Source of the DNA: Ktedonobacteria bacterium
GTDB taxonomy: Bacteria; Chloroflexota; Ktedonobacteria; Ktedonobacterales; JACDGC01
DNA length: 64,000 bases
Direction: 5' to 3'
Assembly: GCA_027459785.1 (NCBI GenBank)
Contig: DAIDGU010000070.1
Location: 1-64,000, forward strand
Of this stretch, positions 54,949 through 63,951 are shown in pieces. The position numbers were made by a program, and so were the translations under genes. The notes under the pieces are model-generated. The model saw nothing but the letters and a program-made list of their open reading frames with translations. It was not told where the DNA came from and did no database searches. How positions within the stretch are numbered: position 1 is the first letter of the stretch; each line of letters begins with the position of its first letter.

Positions 54949-55973
54949 ACACGGCCACGCTGGTTGCCACGCTCCAAACGCGCCTCGCGCCCGCGCTGGC
55001 CCTCGCGCGCCGCCCTGGCGCGAAGCGCGCCCTGCGCCTGGGCGTGCTGGCGTTGATCGTCCTGTTCGTCGGCAAGTCGCTATCCGGTAGTTGGGGCGAC
55101 ATCACGCGCCACCACTGGCAGATCAATTGGCCGCTCTTGTTCCTGGGCTTCGCGCTGCTGGTCGCGCAGGAACTCTCCTTCGGCTTCATCTGGCAGGCGA
55201 TCCTCCAGCGCCTGGGCTATCTGCTGCCGTGGCCGGTGTGTTTGCGCATCTACCTGGCGGCGGAATTCGTGCGCTACATTCCCGGCAACGTGTGGCATGT
55301 GCTGACGCGCGTCACCTGGGCCGAACGCGAGGGCGTGCCGAAGTCCTACGGTTTCGCCAGCATGACGGTGGAACTGGCGACGAAGATCGCCACCGCCGCG
55401 CTGGCCTTCGCGCTGAGCCTCTTCGCCTGGTCCGATCTCAGCCAACTCAGCCACGGCTTCGGGCATATCGCCTCGCTGTCGCTGGCGCTGCTGGGCGTGC
55501 CGCTGCTGCTGGTGGGCCTGCACCCGCGCCTGCTGGAAGGCGGGCTGAATCGCGCCCTGGTGCTGCTCAAACGCGCGCCCATCCGCCTGCACCTGACCTA
55601 TCAGGACATCGCGCAGATCGTGCTGCGCTGGCTGGGGAGCTGGCTCGTCGGCGGGCTGGGCTTCTGGCTGGCCGTCGCCGCCGTCACCCCGCTGCACGCC
55701 TCGACTGCGGTCGCGCTCGCCTGCGTCGGCATCTATGCCCTGGGCTGGGATATCGGCTTCCTCAGCTTCATCACGCCCAGCGGCCTCTTTTTCCGCGAGG
55801 GCGCAGTAGCCTTGCTGCTGCACCTTTCCGGCCTGGTGCCAGACCTCGCTCTGGCAACGATCATCGCCGTGCTGGCCGCGCGCCTCCTCCCGACCCTGGC
55901 CGAGATCCTCAGCGTCGGCGGCGCGTATTGGCTGGCCCGCCAGCCCCAGGCAACGGCATCGCTGCCGGCCTAA
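54945..55973 (+). CDS. Lysylphosphatidylglycerol synthase-type flippase-like membrane protein (UPF0104)
   Basis: 342 residues with about eight transmembrane helices. FVRYIPGNVWHVLTRVTWAE (about 104-123) and the late GWDIGFLSFITPSGLFFREG (about 265-284) are conserved stretches of the LPG_synthase_TM family. The family includes the membrane half of MprF and proteins associated with dolichol-phosphate-type glycosyltransferases. Next to a polyprenyl-phosphate sugar transferase and translationally coupled to it by a TTG start inside the previous stop, it likely flips or uses the sugar-lipid product. That is inferred from context. Confidence 0.82.
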   Translation: MNTATLVATLQTRLAPALALARRPGAKRALRLGVLALIVLFVGKSLSGSWGDITRHHWQINWPLLFLGFALLVAQELSFGFIWQAILQRLGYLLPWPVCLRIYLAAEFVRYIPGNVWHVLTRVTWAEREGVPKSYGFASMTVELATKIATAALAFALSLFAWSDLSQLSHGFGHIASLSLALLGVPLLLVGLHPRLLEGGLNRALVLLKRAPIRLHLTYQDIAQIVLRWLGSWLVGGLGFWLAVAAVTPLHASTAVALACVGIYALGWDIGFLSFITPSGLFFREGAVALLLHLSGLVPDLALATIIAVLAARLLPTLAEILSVGGAYWLARQPQATASLPA

Positions 55974-55977
55974 CGGC

Positions 55978-56024
55978 CCCACCCCCGGCCCCTCCCCATC
56001 TGCGGATGGAGAGGGGAGAGCAGA
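55978..56024. repeat. Family A palindromic repeat
   Basis: CCCCACCCCCGGCCCCTCCC followed by the inverted arm GGATGGAGAGGGG. It begins only four bases after the preceding stop codon. A partial copy (CCCCCTCTCCATCTCC) lies at 56085-56100. Confidence 0.75.
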
Positions 56025-56188
56025 CAGTATAGGCTGATCGCGTTGATCAGGGCTGATCCCTTCCCGAACGATCACCCCCTCTCCATCTCCGATCAATGTA
56101 TAGCATGTATACCATTCGCCGTCACAGACGTATAGTATAGTAGCAACAGATCGAGGGTGATGGGCCTTTTCGAGCGGGGAAACGAGCG

Positions 56189-57698
56189 ATGCAGCACAAG
56201 CCGCGCGTGTATCTGAGCCATAGCCCGGCGGATGAGCCGATTGCGATGCGTCTGGCGCAGGATCTCATCGAGCAGGGCATCGCCGTGTGGGCCGCGCCAG
56301 AAGACGGCGCGGAGCGGACGGCAGCCTGGCAAGCGTGCCAGTGGTTCGTCGTCATCCAGACGCCCGCCGCCGTGGCCTCGCCCACCGTGCGCGCCGAAGT
56401 CGCCCAGGCGCTCAGCGCCATCCACAGCGGGCAGATGCAAGACGGCATCGCGCTGCAACTCGCGCCCGGCGACCGCGCCGCGCTGCCCTCCGGCTGGCAC
56501 GCGCTGCACCCCATCGATGCCAGCGAGCAGAGCTACGCCGCGCTGGTCACGCATCTGGCGCAGATCCTATGGGGCAACATGGCGGAGACGGCGACGACGC
56601 TACCCGGCGGGCGACCAGGCGGTACGCGCTCGATGGCCCTCCCAGCGCGCACCTCGCGCCGGCGCTTCCTGGTGGGGGCGGGCGTCGTCGGCGTCGCGCT
56701 GGCGGCGGGAACCAGCGCCGTGCTGGCCCAGCACCTATCCGGGCATCCCGTGGGGGCGACGGTGCGGGTCGCCGGCACGCCCACCCCGCTGCCCTCGCCC
56801 GGCACGCTGCTTTTCACCTATCGGGGCCATCAGGCCAAGGTCTATAGCGTCGCCTGGTCGCCCGATGGCACACGCATCGCCTCCGGCGCGGCGGGCGACG
56901 TGAACGGCGACACGACGGTGCAACTGTGGGATGCCGCCGACGGCAGCCATGCCCGCATCTATTACGGCCACGCCGGGGCCGTGCGCCAGATCGCGTGGGC
57001 GCACAGCGGACATCTGATCGCATCCGCCTCCGAAGATCACACGGCGCAGATCTGGCAGCCGGTGACGCTGGCGCTGCTCGAAGATTATCACGGGCATACG
57101 AGCGATGTCGAGTGCGTGGATTGGTCGCCGCACGACGACCGCATCGCCACCGGCAGCCTCGACACCACCGTCCAGATCTGGCAACCGCTGACCGGCAAGC
57201 TTTTCCTGGCCCAGCAGGCGAATACGCTACGGGTGAACGGCGTCGCCTGGTCGCCAGATGGGAAGCAACTGGCGATTTGTGGCTATGACAGCACGGCCAC
57301 GGTGTGGGACGCGGCAACGGGCGTGCTGCTGCGCACCTATACAGAGCATACCGGCCATGTCTTCCGCATCCGCTGGTCGCCGGACGGGCGCTGGCTGGCT
57401 ACCTCCGGCGCGGACCATACCGTGCGCGTGTGGAACCCCACCACCGGCGCGGACCTGATCGTCTATACCGGCCACAGCGGTGAGGTCTATCCGCTGGCGT
57501 GGTCGCCGAACGGGCAAACACATCGCCTCCGGCGGTGAAGACCATACCGTGCGCGTCTGGGAGCCGCGCACCGGCCATACCAGCGTCGTCTATCGCGGCC
57601 ACGCCGGCTGGGTCGATGATCTCGCCTGGTCGCCAGACGGCACGCGCATCGCCTCTGGCAGCGACGACCATACCGTGCAGGTGTGGCAGGCGCGGTGA
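56189..57698 (+). pseudogene. TIR-like plus WD40-repeat membrane protein, frameshifted
   Basis: Intact, it would encode about 503 residues: a TIR-like domain (about 1-128, starting PRVYLSHSPADEPIAMRL), a membrane or Tat-like signal helix (about 151-175, SRRRFLVGAGVVGVALAAG), then seven WD40 repeats with recurring VAWSPDGTRIASG and TVRVWEP. Near 57518 an extra G in the GGG of GAACGGGCAAAC shifts the frame: the upstream frame stops at 57538, while the remaining WD40 sequence continues in another frame from about 57520 to 57698. The TIR part lacks the usual segment holding the catalytic Glu, so NADase activity is doubtful. It may be a sensor or adaptor. Real mutation and sequencing error are both possible. 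Confidence 0.75.
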
Positions 57699-57726
57699 AG
57701 CGATTGGTTCATATGCGATATTCCGG

Positions 57727-58185
57727 TCAACGTGCCTGATACGCCGCTTCCGCTGCGCGCTTCAGGCGTTGCAATGAATTTTCGATGCCCGCCACAAAGG
57801 ATCGCGCGCCCACTTGCTGCATCAACCGGCCCCGCCAGCCTGGCGGGAAGATGAAGTCTCAACCATACTGCACGGTGCAGGATGCCGCGTCGAGGGGCGT
57901 GACGCGCACCCGTTGGTGCAGGTGCAATTCCAGTGGAAAATCCCAATACGTGCCAAGCTCGTGCCGCTCCGCATCGACTACCTCCACGACCACCGCGACG
58001 CTCCAGTCGCGGCCCATATTGGGCGCGACGATGGTGAGGCGCTGGCCGACCACCGTGGGGCCAGGCGGTGTAACATCTTCCACCCGCCCATTGATCCATG
58101 TGCCGAGCCGATTGACCTGCAACAATTCCCATACGACGGCGACGGGGGCCGCGACCCGCGCGACCGGACATATGCTCAGGAGCAT
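57727..58185 (-). pseudogene. SRPBCC/polyketide-cyclase-family protein with internal stop
   Basis: A 152-codon START-like domain gene read through one in-frame TGA at 57859-57861. The N-terminal part (108 residues) includes PVAVVWELLQVNRLGTWING and the middle beta strands. After the stop the same frame continues DFIFPPGWRGRLMQQVGARS and ends LQRLKRAAEAAYQAR, the expected C-terminal helix of the family. The stop therefore truncates the ligand-binding helix-grip fold. It lies tail to tail with the frameshifted TIR-WD40 gene, so local decay or local sequence error is plausible. Ligand unknown. Confidence 0.7.
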
Positions 58186-58432
58186 AAACCGACCTCCAAT
58201 GACGCAAACGCTGGATGGATGCTTGGCTCAGTGAGGAGTAGCGACCCATTGCATGACGACTACCCACAGGCGTTACTCCTTGCACTATACGGGCAGCGAT
58301 CTGTGGCGTCAACAGGTGGGTGGGTGGGTTGCAGCGCGGCGGCTGCCATGCTACAATCGTTGGGCGGATGGCATGATCACGCGGTCATCTCATCTGCCGG
58401 GTGCGCGAATCTTATCAAAGGAGGGGGCAGCG

Positions 58433-58801
58433 ATGGCGACACGCGACGAAGTACGGGCGGCGTTGGATGATTACGTGAGCCAGGCACAAAAGAGCCAGCG
58501 GGTGCAGCAATCCCTGCAAGGCTGGCACTGTGTCATCTATATCGAGGCGACGGATCTCGGCGTGGGCTTCACCATGACGGTGCAGGGCGGCAGCGCCACC
58601 GTGAGCGACGGCACCCCCGCGCCACCGGACCTGATCGTGCGCGGCAGCAGCGAAGATCTGGCTAACATCTTCTGGTGCGACGAGAATCCTGCCTCGAACT
58701 ACATGCAGGGCGCAATCACGATTCAAGGATCGCCCGAAAACACGATGAAGCTGGATGCCATGTCGCTGATGATCTACCTCGAAGTCGCCAAGGGCCAGTA
58801 G
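58433..58801 (+). CDS. SCP2 sterol-carrier-domain protein
   Basis: 122 residues matching a single SCP2 fold: a helical start, then VIYIEATDLGVGFTMTVQGG (about 33-52), the PDLIVRGSSEDLANIFW strand-helix and a C-terminal amphipathic region (GSPENTMKLDAMSLMI). SCP2 domains bind lipids or fatty acyl chains in a hydrophobic tunnel. AAAGGAGG lies eight bases before the ATG at 58433; longer in-frame starts upstream have no ribosome site. It is monocistronic, and the physiological ligand is unknown. Confidence 0.82.
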   Translation: MATRDEVRAALDDYVSQAQKSQRVQQSLQGWHCVIYIEATDLGVGFTMTVQGGSATVSDGTPAPPDLIVRGSSEDLANIFWCDENPASNYMQGAITIQGSPENTMKLDAMSLMIYLEVAKGQ

Positions 58802-58870
58802 GTCGCGCCAGGGGCCGGGCGGCTAGATCAATCATGCCGTTTCCGCATAGGTAGGCTAACGGTAGATAGG

Positions 58871-59923
58871 CTATTCGGTATCCAGGATCACGGCGTTCGC
58901 ATCCAACGGCGATGGCGGCGTCTGCCCGTTCTTGCCAAAGTCTGGCACCAGCAACTCGCGGATGCGGCTGGCACGATGCTGGAGCGTATGCGCTCGCATG
59001 GCGAACTCGTGGGCGGCTGGCTCCTGGTGTCGTTGCTGCGCGGAGGCGGCCAGGCGGGCATACAATTCCTTGCTCTCCTCCAGCGTATTGAGCGCCATCC
59101 ACAACGAATCTTCCACCGTTTCCGCCTGGCCTTCGACGATGGTTTCCGCCGTGTAAGCGTGGCCGACGCGACAGCGAAAGCGCAACAGATCGCCATCCTG
59201 AATCTCCCAGAGGGGGCCTTTGCATTCAGGGCAAGACATGGATGTTAATTCGCCCACATGCTGATCGCTGGAAAGTACTGACGGATCGAGGCCGGCGATC
59301 TTCGCTTCGAACTCTAACTCATCCGACACGGGGAACGCTCCTTCTGGGATGGTCACAGGGGTGTGCGCCAATTCGACCACTTTTGCGGCCAGGTCCGGCA
59401 CCGGCAAGCACCCATCGATCTCAGCATACGTGCAGGCACTCAGCGGCATGCTGGGAAAAATCGCGGTAGCGGGATCTTGCACCAGGGTGACGCCTCCGCG
59501 CCGCTTGATGGCGATCAGGCCGGAAGTGCCGTCGTTGAGCGTGCCACTGAGGACGATGCCCACCACCCGTGGGCCAAAGGCCAGCGCCGCCGTGCGAAAC
59601 AGCGGATCGAGCGCCGGGCGACAATGGTTCTCGCGCGGGCCGTGCGTCACGCGCACCTGTGCCGCTGTCAGCAATAAGTGGTGATCGGGAGGAGCGACAT
59701 AGATCTGGCCGAGCATGATCGGCATCCCATCTTCCGCCGTCACAGCGGGCAATGTCCCCGCCCGCGCCAGAATCTTCGCCAGCAAGCTCGGCACACTGGC
59801 GGGGATGTGCAGGACGATGAAGATCGCCGCCGGCACGTCCGTTGGCAAACCCGCAACGAGTCCGATTAAAGCTTCGACGCCACCGGCGGAAGCCCCTACC
59901 ACGACGATATCATGCGTTGCCAT
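58871..59923 (-). CDS. CheB-type protein-glutamate methylesterase with C-terminal zinc-ribbon region
   Basis: 350 residues. The methylesterase domain (about 1-185) keeps the catalytic triad: Ser in VVVGASAGGVEAL (residue about 12), His in FIVLHIPASVPSLL (about 39) and Asp in LSGTLNDGTSGLIAIK (about 134). There is no receiver domain. Residues about 220-350 hold MSCPECKGPLWEIQDG and FRCRVGHAYTAE, a Cys4-like zinc site, and a helical tail. No chemoreceptor, cheR, cheA or flagellar gene is present, so it likely serves a non-chemotaxis pathway, or deamidates or demethylates another substrate. GAGGAGG precedes the ATG at 59923. Confidence 0.85.
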   Translation of the reverse strand: MATHDIVVVGASAGGVEALIGLVAGLPTDVPAAIFIVLHIPASVPSLLAKILARAGTLPAVTAEDGMPIMLGQIYVAPPDHHLLLTAAQVRVTHGPRENHCRPALDPLFRTAALAFGPRVVGIVLSGTLNDGTSGLIAIKRRGGVTLVQDPATAIFPSMPLSACTYAEIDGCLPVPDLAAKVVELAHTPVTIPEGAFPVSDELEFEAKIAGLDPSVLSSDQHVGELTSMSCPECKGPLWEIQDGDLLRFRCRVGHAYTAETIVEGQAETVEDSLWMALNTLEESKELYARLAASAQQRHQEPAAHEFAMRAHTLQHRASRIRELLVPDFGKNGQTPPSPLDANAVILDTE

Positions 59924-60021
59924 CGCCCGCCTCCTCTGCGTCGCATGCGCGGCCATCTAGGTTGCTTACCCCGCAAGGGTCGATCCAATATGGCATGTCC
60001 GCTGTTTATAAGATCGTGGTG

Positions 60022-61194
60022 TCACGCCGCATCATCGTCGAAGTCTTCGGGGTCCAATTCGGGATCCAGGGGGACGGTGGGCGCGCGAATGATGGCGGCA
60101 TAGCGTGCCAGCAGGTTATCCAGCACTTCGGACCACGAGCGTGTCGCGGCCCAGGCGCGGGCGGCGCGGCTCATGGCCACGCGCCGGGCGGGGTCGTTCA
60201 GCAGCGCGGCCAGGGCGGCGGCGAAATCGCGCGCGTCGTCTGGCGCGGCCAGCAGGCCCGTCACGCCGGGCTGCACCAGATCGCCCACGCCCTCGGCGCG
60301 GCAGCCGATCACCGGCAATCCGCTCGCCATCGCCTCCTGCACCACCTGGCCGAACGTCTCCGTCGTGCTGGGGAAGGCGAAAAGATCGGCGGAAGCATAG
60401 GCCCGCGCCAGGTCGGCCCCCTTCAGGTAGCCGGTGAAGGTCACGGGCAGCCCACGGAGCGCCGCTTCGGTCGTGCCGCGCGCCGGGCCGTCGCCCACCA
60501 GCACCAGCCGCGCGCCGGGCCGCGCCACCGCGCGATAGGCCGCCGTGAGGATGGGCAGATTCTTCTCGAAGGAGATGCGCCCAGCATACAAAATCACCGT
60601 CGTCGCGTCGTCCGCGCCAACTGAGGCACGCCAGGCGGGGTCGCGCCGGGCGGGAGTGAACAGCGTGCTATCCACCCCGCGCGGCCACAGGTGAACGCGC
60701 TCGAAGCCACGTGCTTCCAGGATGCGCGCTGTCGAGGGCGAGGGCGCGAGGGTGGCCGCGCACTGGTTGTGCAGGAAGCGCCGGTAGCGCCAGATCGGTC
60801 CCCGCAACGCGCCCAGCCGAAAATGGTTCATGTAATCGGCGATGTTGGTGTGATAGGCGGCGACGACAGGGACGGCGATGCGGTGCGCCCAATAGAGGCC
60901 CACCATGCCCAGCAGCATCGGATCGGCCAGATGCACGATGTCGGGGTGGAAGCGCGCCAGGCGGCGGCCCATCTCGCGCTGTGGCAGCAGCATGCGCAAT
61001 TCGGGGTAAAAGGGGATGGGCGGCCCCGCCACGCCCACCACCCGCGCCCCGGCATAGCGACGCGGCGCGTCTTCCGGGCCGAAGACGATGGCATGGTGGC
61101 CACGCGCTTGCAGATGTTCCAGCAACATCGCAATCGTGCGCGTCACACCATCCAGTTTCGGCAAGAAGTTTTCCGTAATGATGGCTACCCGCAT
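60022..61194 (-). CDS. GT4 glycosyltransferase, mannosyltransferase-like (PimB/MgtA type)
   Basis: 390 residues, GT-B fold. The acceptor loop is TENFLPKLDGVTRTIAMLLE (about 7-26), the donor half has YAGRISFEKNLPILTAAYRA (about 194-213) and FPSTTETFGQVVQEAMASGL (about 288-307). GVTRT and the PRGVD stretch are typical of phosphatidylinositol or diacylglycerol alpha-mannosyl/glucosyl transferases. The product is probably a membrane glycolipid sugar; donor uncertain. It is transcribed divergently from the kinase gene and has an acidic C-terminal tail (DPELDPEDFDDDAA). Confidence 0.86.
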   Translation of the reverse strand: MRVAIITENFLPKLDGVTRTIAMLLEHLQARGHHAIVFGPEDAPRRYAGARVVGVAGPPIPFYPELRMLLPQREMGRRLARFHPDIVHLADPMLLGMVGLYWAHRIAVPVVAAYHTNIADYMNHFRLGALRGPIWRYRRFLHNQCAATLAPSPSTARILEARGFERVHLWPRGVDSTLFTPARRDPAWRASVGADDATTVILYAGRISFEKNLPILTAAYRAVARPGARLVLVGDGPARGTTEAALRGLPVTFTGYLKGADLARAYASADLFAFPSTTETFGQVVQEAMASGLPVIGCRAEGVGDLVQPGVTGLLAAPDDARDFAAALAALLNDPARRVAMSRAARAWAATRSWSEVLDNLLARYAAIIRAPTVPLDPELDPEDFDDDAA

Positions 61195-61363
61195 CGTGAT
61201 TCGATCCCTTTTTTACCTACGTGGCCGGCCCCACCCCCAGATTGTATCATCTCAAGAGTGCAAACGTGTTAAACACCGGCAAAGCATCACCCTCGCGCTT
61301 GCATGCATGATGGTGTACAATGCAGAAGGAATGTTGGCGAACACGCGCAGGAACGGAGAGAGC

Positions 61364-62347
61364 ATGCCGGAAGAAGCGCCCACTGCGGCCCAAACCAATG
61401 CGCCCGCCACCATCGCGGGGCGCTACGTGGTGGACCAGCGCATCGGCCAGGGTGGCACGGCCTTGGTCTATCGCTGCCGCGATGAGCATACCGGCCAGAC
61501 GGTGGCGCTGAAACTGCTGCGCAGCGGCAATCCGCTTGTGCCGGCTTCCCACGCGCGCTTCGCCCGCGAGGCGCGGCTCGCAGCCAGCCTGACGCACCCT
61601 AATGTCATTCGCGTGCTGGATTATGGGACGACCGCGCCACCCGCCACGGAAGAATGGATGGCGTGGGTCTTCGACACCGGCCAGGCGGTAGACTTTTTGG
61701 CGATGGAGTATGTCAGCGGGCCAACACTGAAACAACTCGTGCGCCGCGTCGGCCCTTGCCCCGCGTCGTGGGCGCTGGCCATCGGCGGCCAGCTCGTCGC
61801 CGCGCTCGCCGCCGCACACAGCCTCGGCATCATCCACCGCGACATCAAGCCGCAGAACATGCTGCTGCTGGACCTCACCACGCATGTCGTCCCCAAGCTG
61901 GGCGATTTCGGCATCGCGCGCGACCTGAACAGCACCACGCTCAGCACGCTCACCCAGACGGGCCAGGTACTCGGCACGCCGGACTATCTCGCGCCGGAAC
62001 AGGTGATGGGCGAGGCCGGCGGCGAGCAATCGGATCTCTATGCGTTGGGCATCGTGCTGTATGAGATCCTCACCGGCCATTTACCCTTCGAGGCGGAAAC
62101 GCCCCTGGCGGCGGCCTCGCGCCGCATGTTCGTCGATCCGCAGCCGCTGCGCGTCTTCGTCCCCCAGATCGCCCCGTCGCTGGAAGAGGTGATCCTCCTG
62201 GCGCTCCAGCGCGAACCGGCGCAACGCCTGCGCTCGCTGGCGGACCTGAGCGCCGCGCTGACCTGGGCCGCCGATCAGGCCAACCTCACCCCCAACGACG
62301 CCTGGCCTTTCAGTGCCGATGCCCTGCCCCTCACGCGCGGGAGTTAA
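61364..62347 (+). CDS. Soluble serine/threonine protein kinase (PknB-like)
   Basis: 327 residues consisting almost only of a Hanks-type kinase. The glycine loop is GQGGTALVYR (about 28-37), the ATP lysine lies in VALKLLRS, the catalytic loop is IIHRDIKPQNMLLLD, the metal loop LGDFGIA, and GTPDYLAPEQVMGEAGGEQS marks the APE segment. There is no transmembrane helix, PASTA repeat or other sensor after residue about 300, unlike classic PknB. GGAGAG precedes the ATG at 61364; the in-frame extension to 61088 is antisense to the glycosyltransferase and rejected. Targets are unknown; it sits between two envelope-sugar genes. Confidence 0.9.
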   Translation: MPEEAPTAAQTNAPATIAGRYVVDQRIGQGGTALVYRCRDEHTGQTVALKLLRSGNPLVPASHARFAREARLAASLTHPNVIRVLDYGTTAPPATEEWMAWVFDTGQAVDFLAMEYVSGPTLKQLVRRVGPCPASWALAIGGQLVAALAAAHSLGIIHRDIKPQNMLLLDLTTHVVPKLGDFGIARDLNSTTLSTLTQTGQVLGTPDYLAPEQVMGEAGGEQSDLYALGIVLYEILTGHLPFEAETPLAAASRRMFVDPQPLRVFVPQIAPSLEEVILLALQREPAQRLRSLADLSAALTWAADQANLTPNDAWPFSADALPLTRGS

Positions 62348-62720
62348 TACCGCTTGCGGGGAAAGAGTGCGGCCAGCGGGGCCGGACAGACAGGAATGTC
62401 TGTCCTCCGGTGGTAGGGAGCATGTCTGTCCTCCGGTACCCATTGGACTGTCTGCCGTTATCCATACGGATACTCGCATAGCGAATAACTGCTATGGCAA
62501 CTAGCTTGTTAAGGTAGCAGATATCCCCAGTCCCAAAAGGTTCTTGTTGCATATCATTTGTTTTGCAACATGGCGTTATATGAAGACTTTGGCCTTGATT
62601 ATGTGAATAAACCTTCCGACGAGACGAGAGCCTTCACGAATGAATGTTCCCACATGCCGGCTACCGAACGGGCCTGTGGCGCAGTTGTCCGTCGCTTTCG
62701 CGTGTCTGCAAGGAGGAAGA
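62348..62720. other. Intergenic region with a family B repeat
   Basis: About 370 bases. A doublet of GGACAGACAGGAATGTCTGTCC and ATGTCTGTCCTCCGG (62383-62440) forms family B hairpins. A GTTGCA-TATCATTTGTTT-TGCAAC inverted repeat lies at 62546-62569 in an AT-rich tract and may belong to the promoter of the next gene. No gene is supported. Confidence 0.5.
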
Positions 62721-63938
62721 ATGTCCACACCCTATGATCTCATCTGCCTGTCGCATCTGCGCTGGAACTTCGTGTACCAGCGGCCCCAGCACCTTATGCA
62801 CCGTTTCGCCAAGGAGCGACGGGTCTTTTACATCGAAGAACCGTACTATGATAGTGCCAGACCCCGTCTGGAGGTCACGCCCCAGGGCGACGGCGTCACC
62901 GTCGTGGTGCCGCACCTGCCGGAAAACACGTCGCGCTTCCTGGCCGAAGTCTATCATATGATGTTGCTGGATGACCTGATCCTGGATGAGCGTATCAACC
63001 GCTATGTCTTATGGTACTACACACCGATGGCGCGGGCCATCAGCCGGCATCTCACGCCCCTGGCTACCGTGTATGATTGCATGGACGAACTGGCGGCATT
63101 TCAGGGCGCACCGACGGAGATGCAGCGCAACGAACATGAGTTGCTGGTAAATGCCGATCTCGTGTTCACCGGCGGCGCGAGCCTGTACCATGCCAAACGG
63201 CACCTGCACCCGCGCGTCTTCGCCATGCCCAGCAGCGTGGACGCCGCGCACTTCGCCACCGCGCGTCAGCCGCAACCCGACCGCCCCGAACAAGCGGCCA
63301 TCGGTCATACGCGCATCGGCTTTTACGGCGTACTCGACGAACGCTTTGATCGCGCGTTGCTGGCCGCCGTGGCGGAGGCCCGCCCCGACTGGTCCTTCAT
63401 GCTGATCGGCCCCGTCGCCAAGATCGACCGTGCCGCGCTGCCCCAACGCGCAAACATCCATTACTTGGGCCAACAGGCCTATACGGATCTGCCGGCCTTC
63501 CTGGCGGGGTGGGATGTGGCGATCATGCCCTTCGCGCAGAACGACGCCACGCGCTTCATCAGTCCCACGAAGACGCTAGAATACCTGGCTGCCGGCCAGC
63601 CGGTCGTCTCCACGAGCATCACGGATGTCGTGCATCCGTATGGCGACGAAGGTTTGGTGCAGATCGCCGATACGCCGGCGGATTTCGTCGCCGCTATCGA
63701 GGCTGCCATGCAGGCCGACCACCAGGCGCGGCGGGCGCGTATCGATGCGTTCTTGCGGCATCATTCGTGGGACCACACCTGGCAGCGGATGAACCGGCTG
63801 TTGAACGAAACGGTGACGGCCCTGGACATGCTGCCCGTGCTCAATCCGGTGGCGCTGGCCACCGACGCGCCGATGTCGCTGCCCCTACCATTGCTGGCGC
63901 ACGACGACCTGGCGCTGGACACTGACTCAGCCGAATGA
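62721..63938 (+). CDS. GT-B glycosyltransferase linked to glf
   Basis: 405 residues. The N-terminus SHLRWNFVYQRPQHLMHRFA (about 10-29) defines a glycosyltransferase group that is frequently adjacent to UDP-galactopyranose mutase. The donor half has FYGVLDERFDRALLAAVAEA and a late FISPTKTLEYLAAGQPVVST segment corresponding to the nucleotide-sugar site. AAGGAGG lies six bases before the ATG at 62721; an upstream ATG at 62640 is less likely. The following gene, 13 bases away, begins glf. A galactofuranosyl-transfer or related role is inferred from this pairing. Confidence 0.85.
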   Translation: MSTPYDLICLSHLRWNFVYQRPQHLMHRFAKERRVFYIEEPYYDSARPRLEVTPQGDGVTVVVPHLPENTSRFLAEVYHMMLLDDLILDERINRYVLWYYTPMARAISRHLTPLATVYDCMDELAAFQGAPTEMQRNEHELLVNADLVFTGGASLYHAKRHLHPRVFAMPSSVDAAHFATARQPQPDRPEQAAIGHTRIGFYGVLDERFDRALLAAVAEARPDWSFMLIGPVAKIDRAALPQRANIHYLGQQAYTDLPAFLAGWDVAIMPFAQNDATRFISPTKTLEYLAAGQPVVSTSITDVVHPYGDEGLVQIADTPADFVAAIEAAMQADHQARRARIDAFLRHHSWDHTWQRMNRLLNETVTALDMLPVLNPVALATDAPMSLPLPLLAHDDLALDTDSAE

Positions 63939-63951
63939 GGGGGACGTGAGG

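Noticed and set aside
54945-55973. Full MprF lysyl-phosphatidylglycerol synthase
   Set aside because: Only the membrane domain is present; the cytosolic aminoacyl-transfer domain is missing.
57859-57861. TGA as selenocysteine or reassigned codon
   Set aside because: No stem-loop of SECIS type is evident just after it, the family has no Cys/Sec at this site, and other genes here use TGA as a normal stop.
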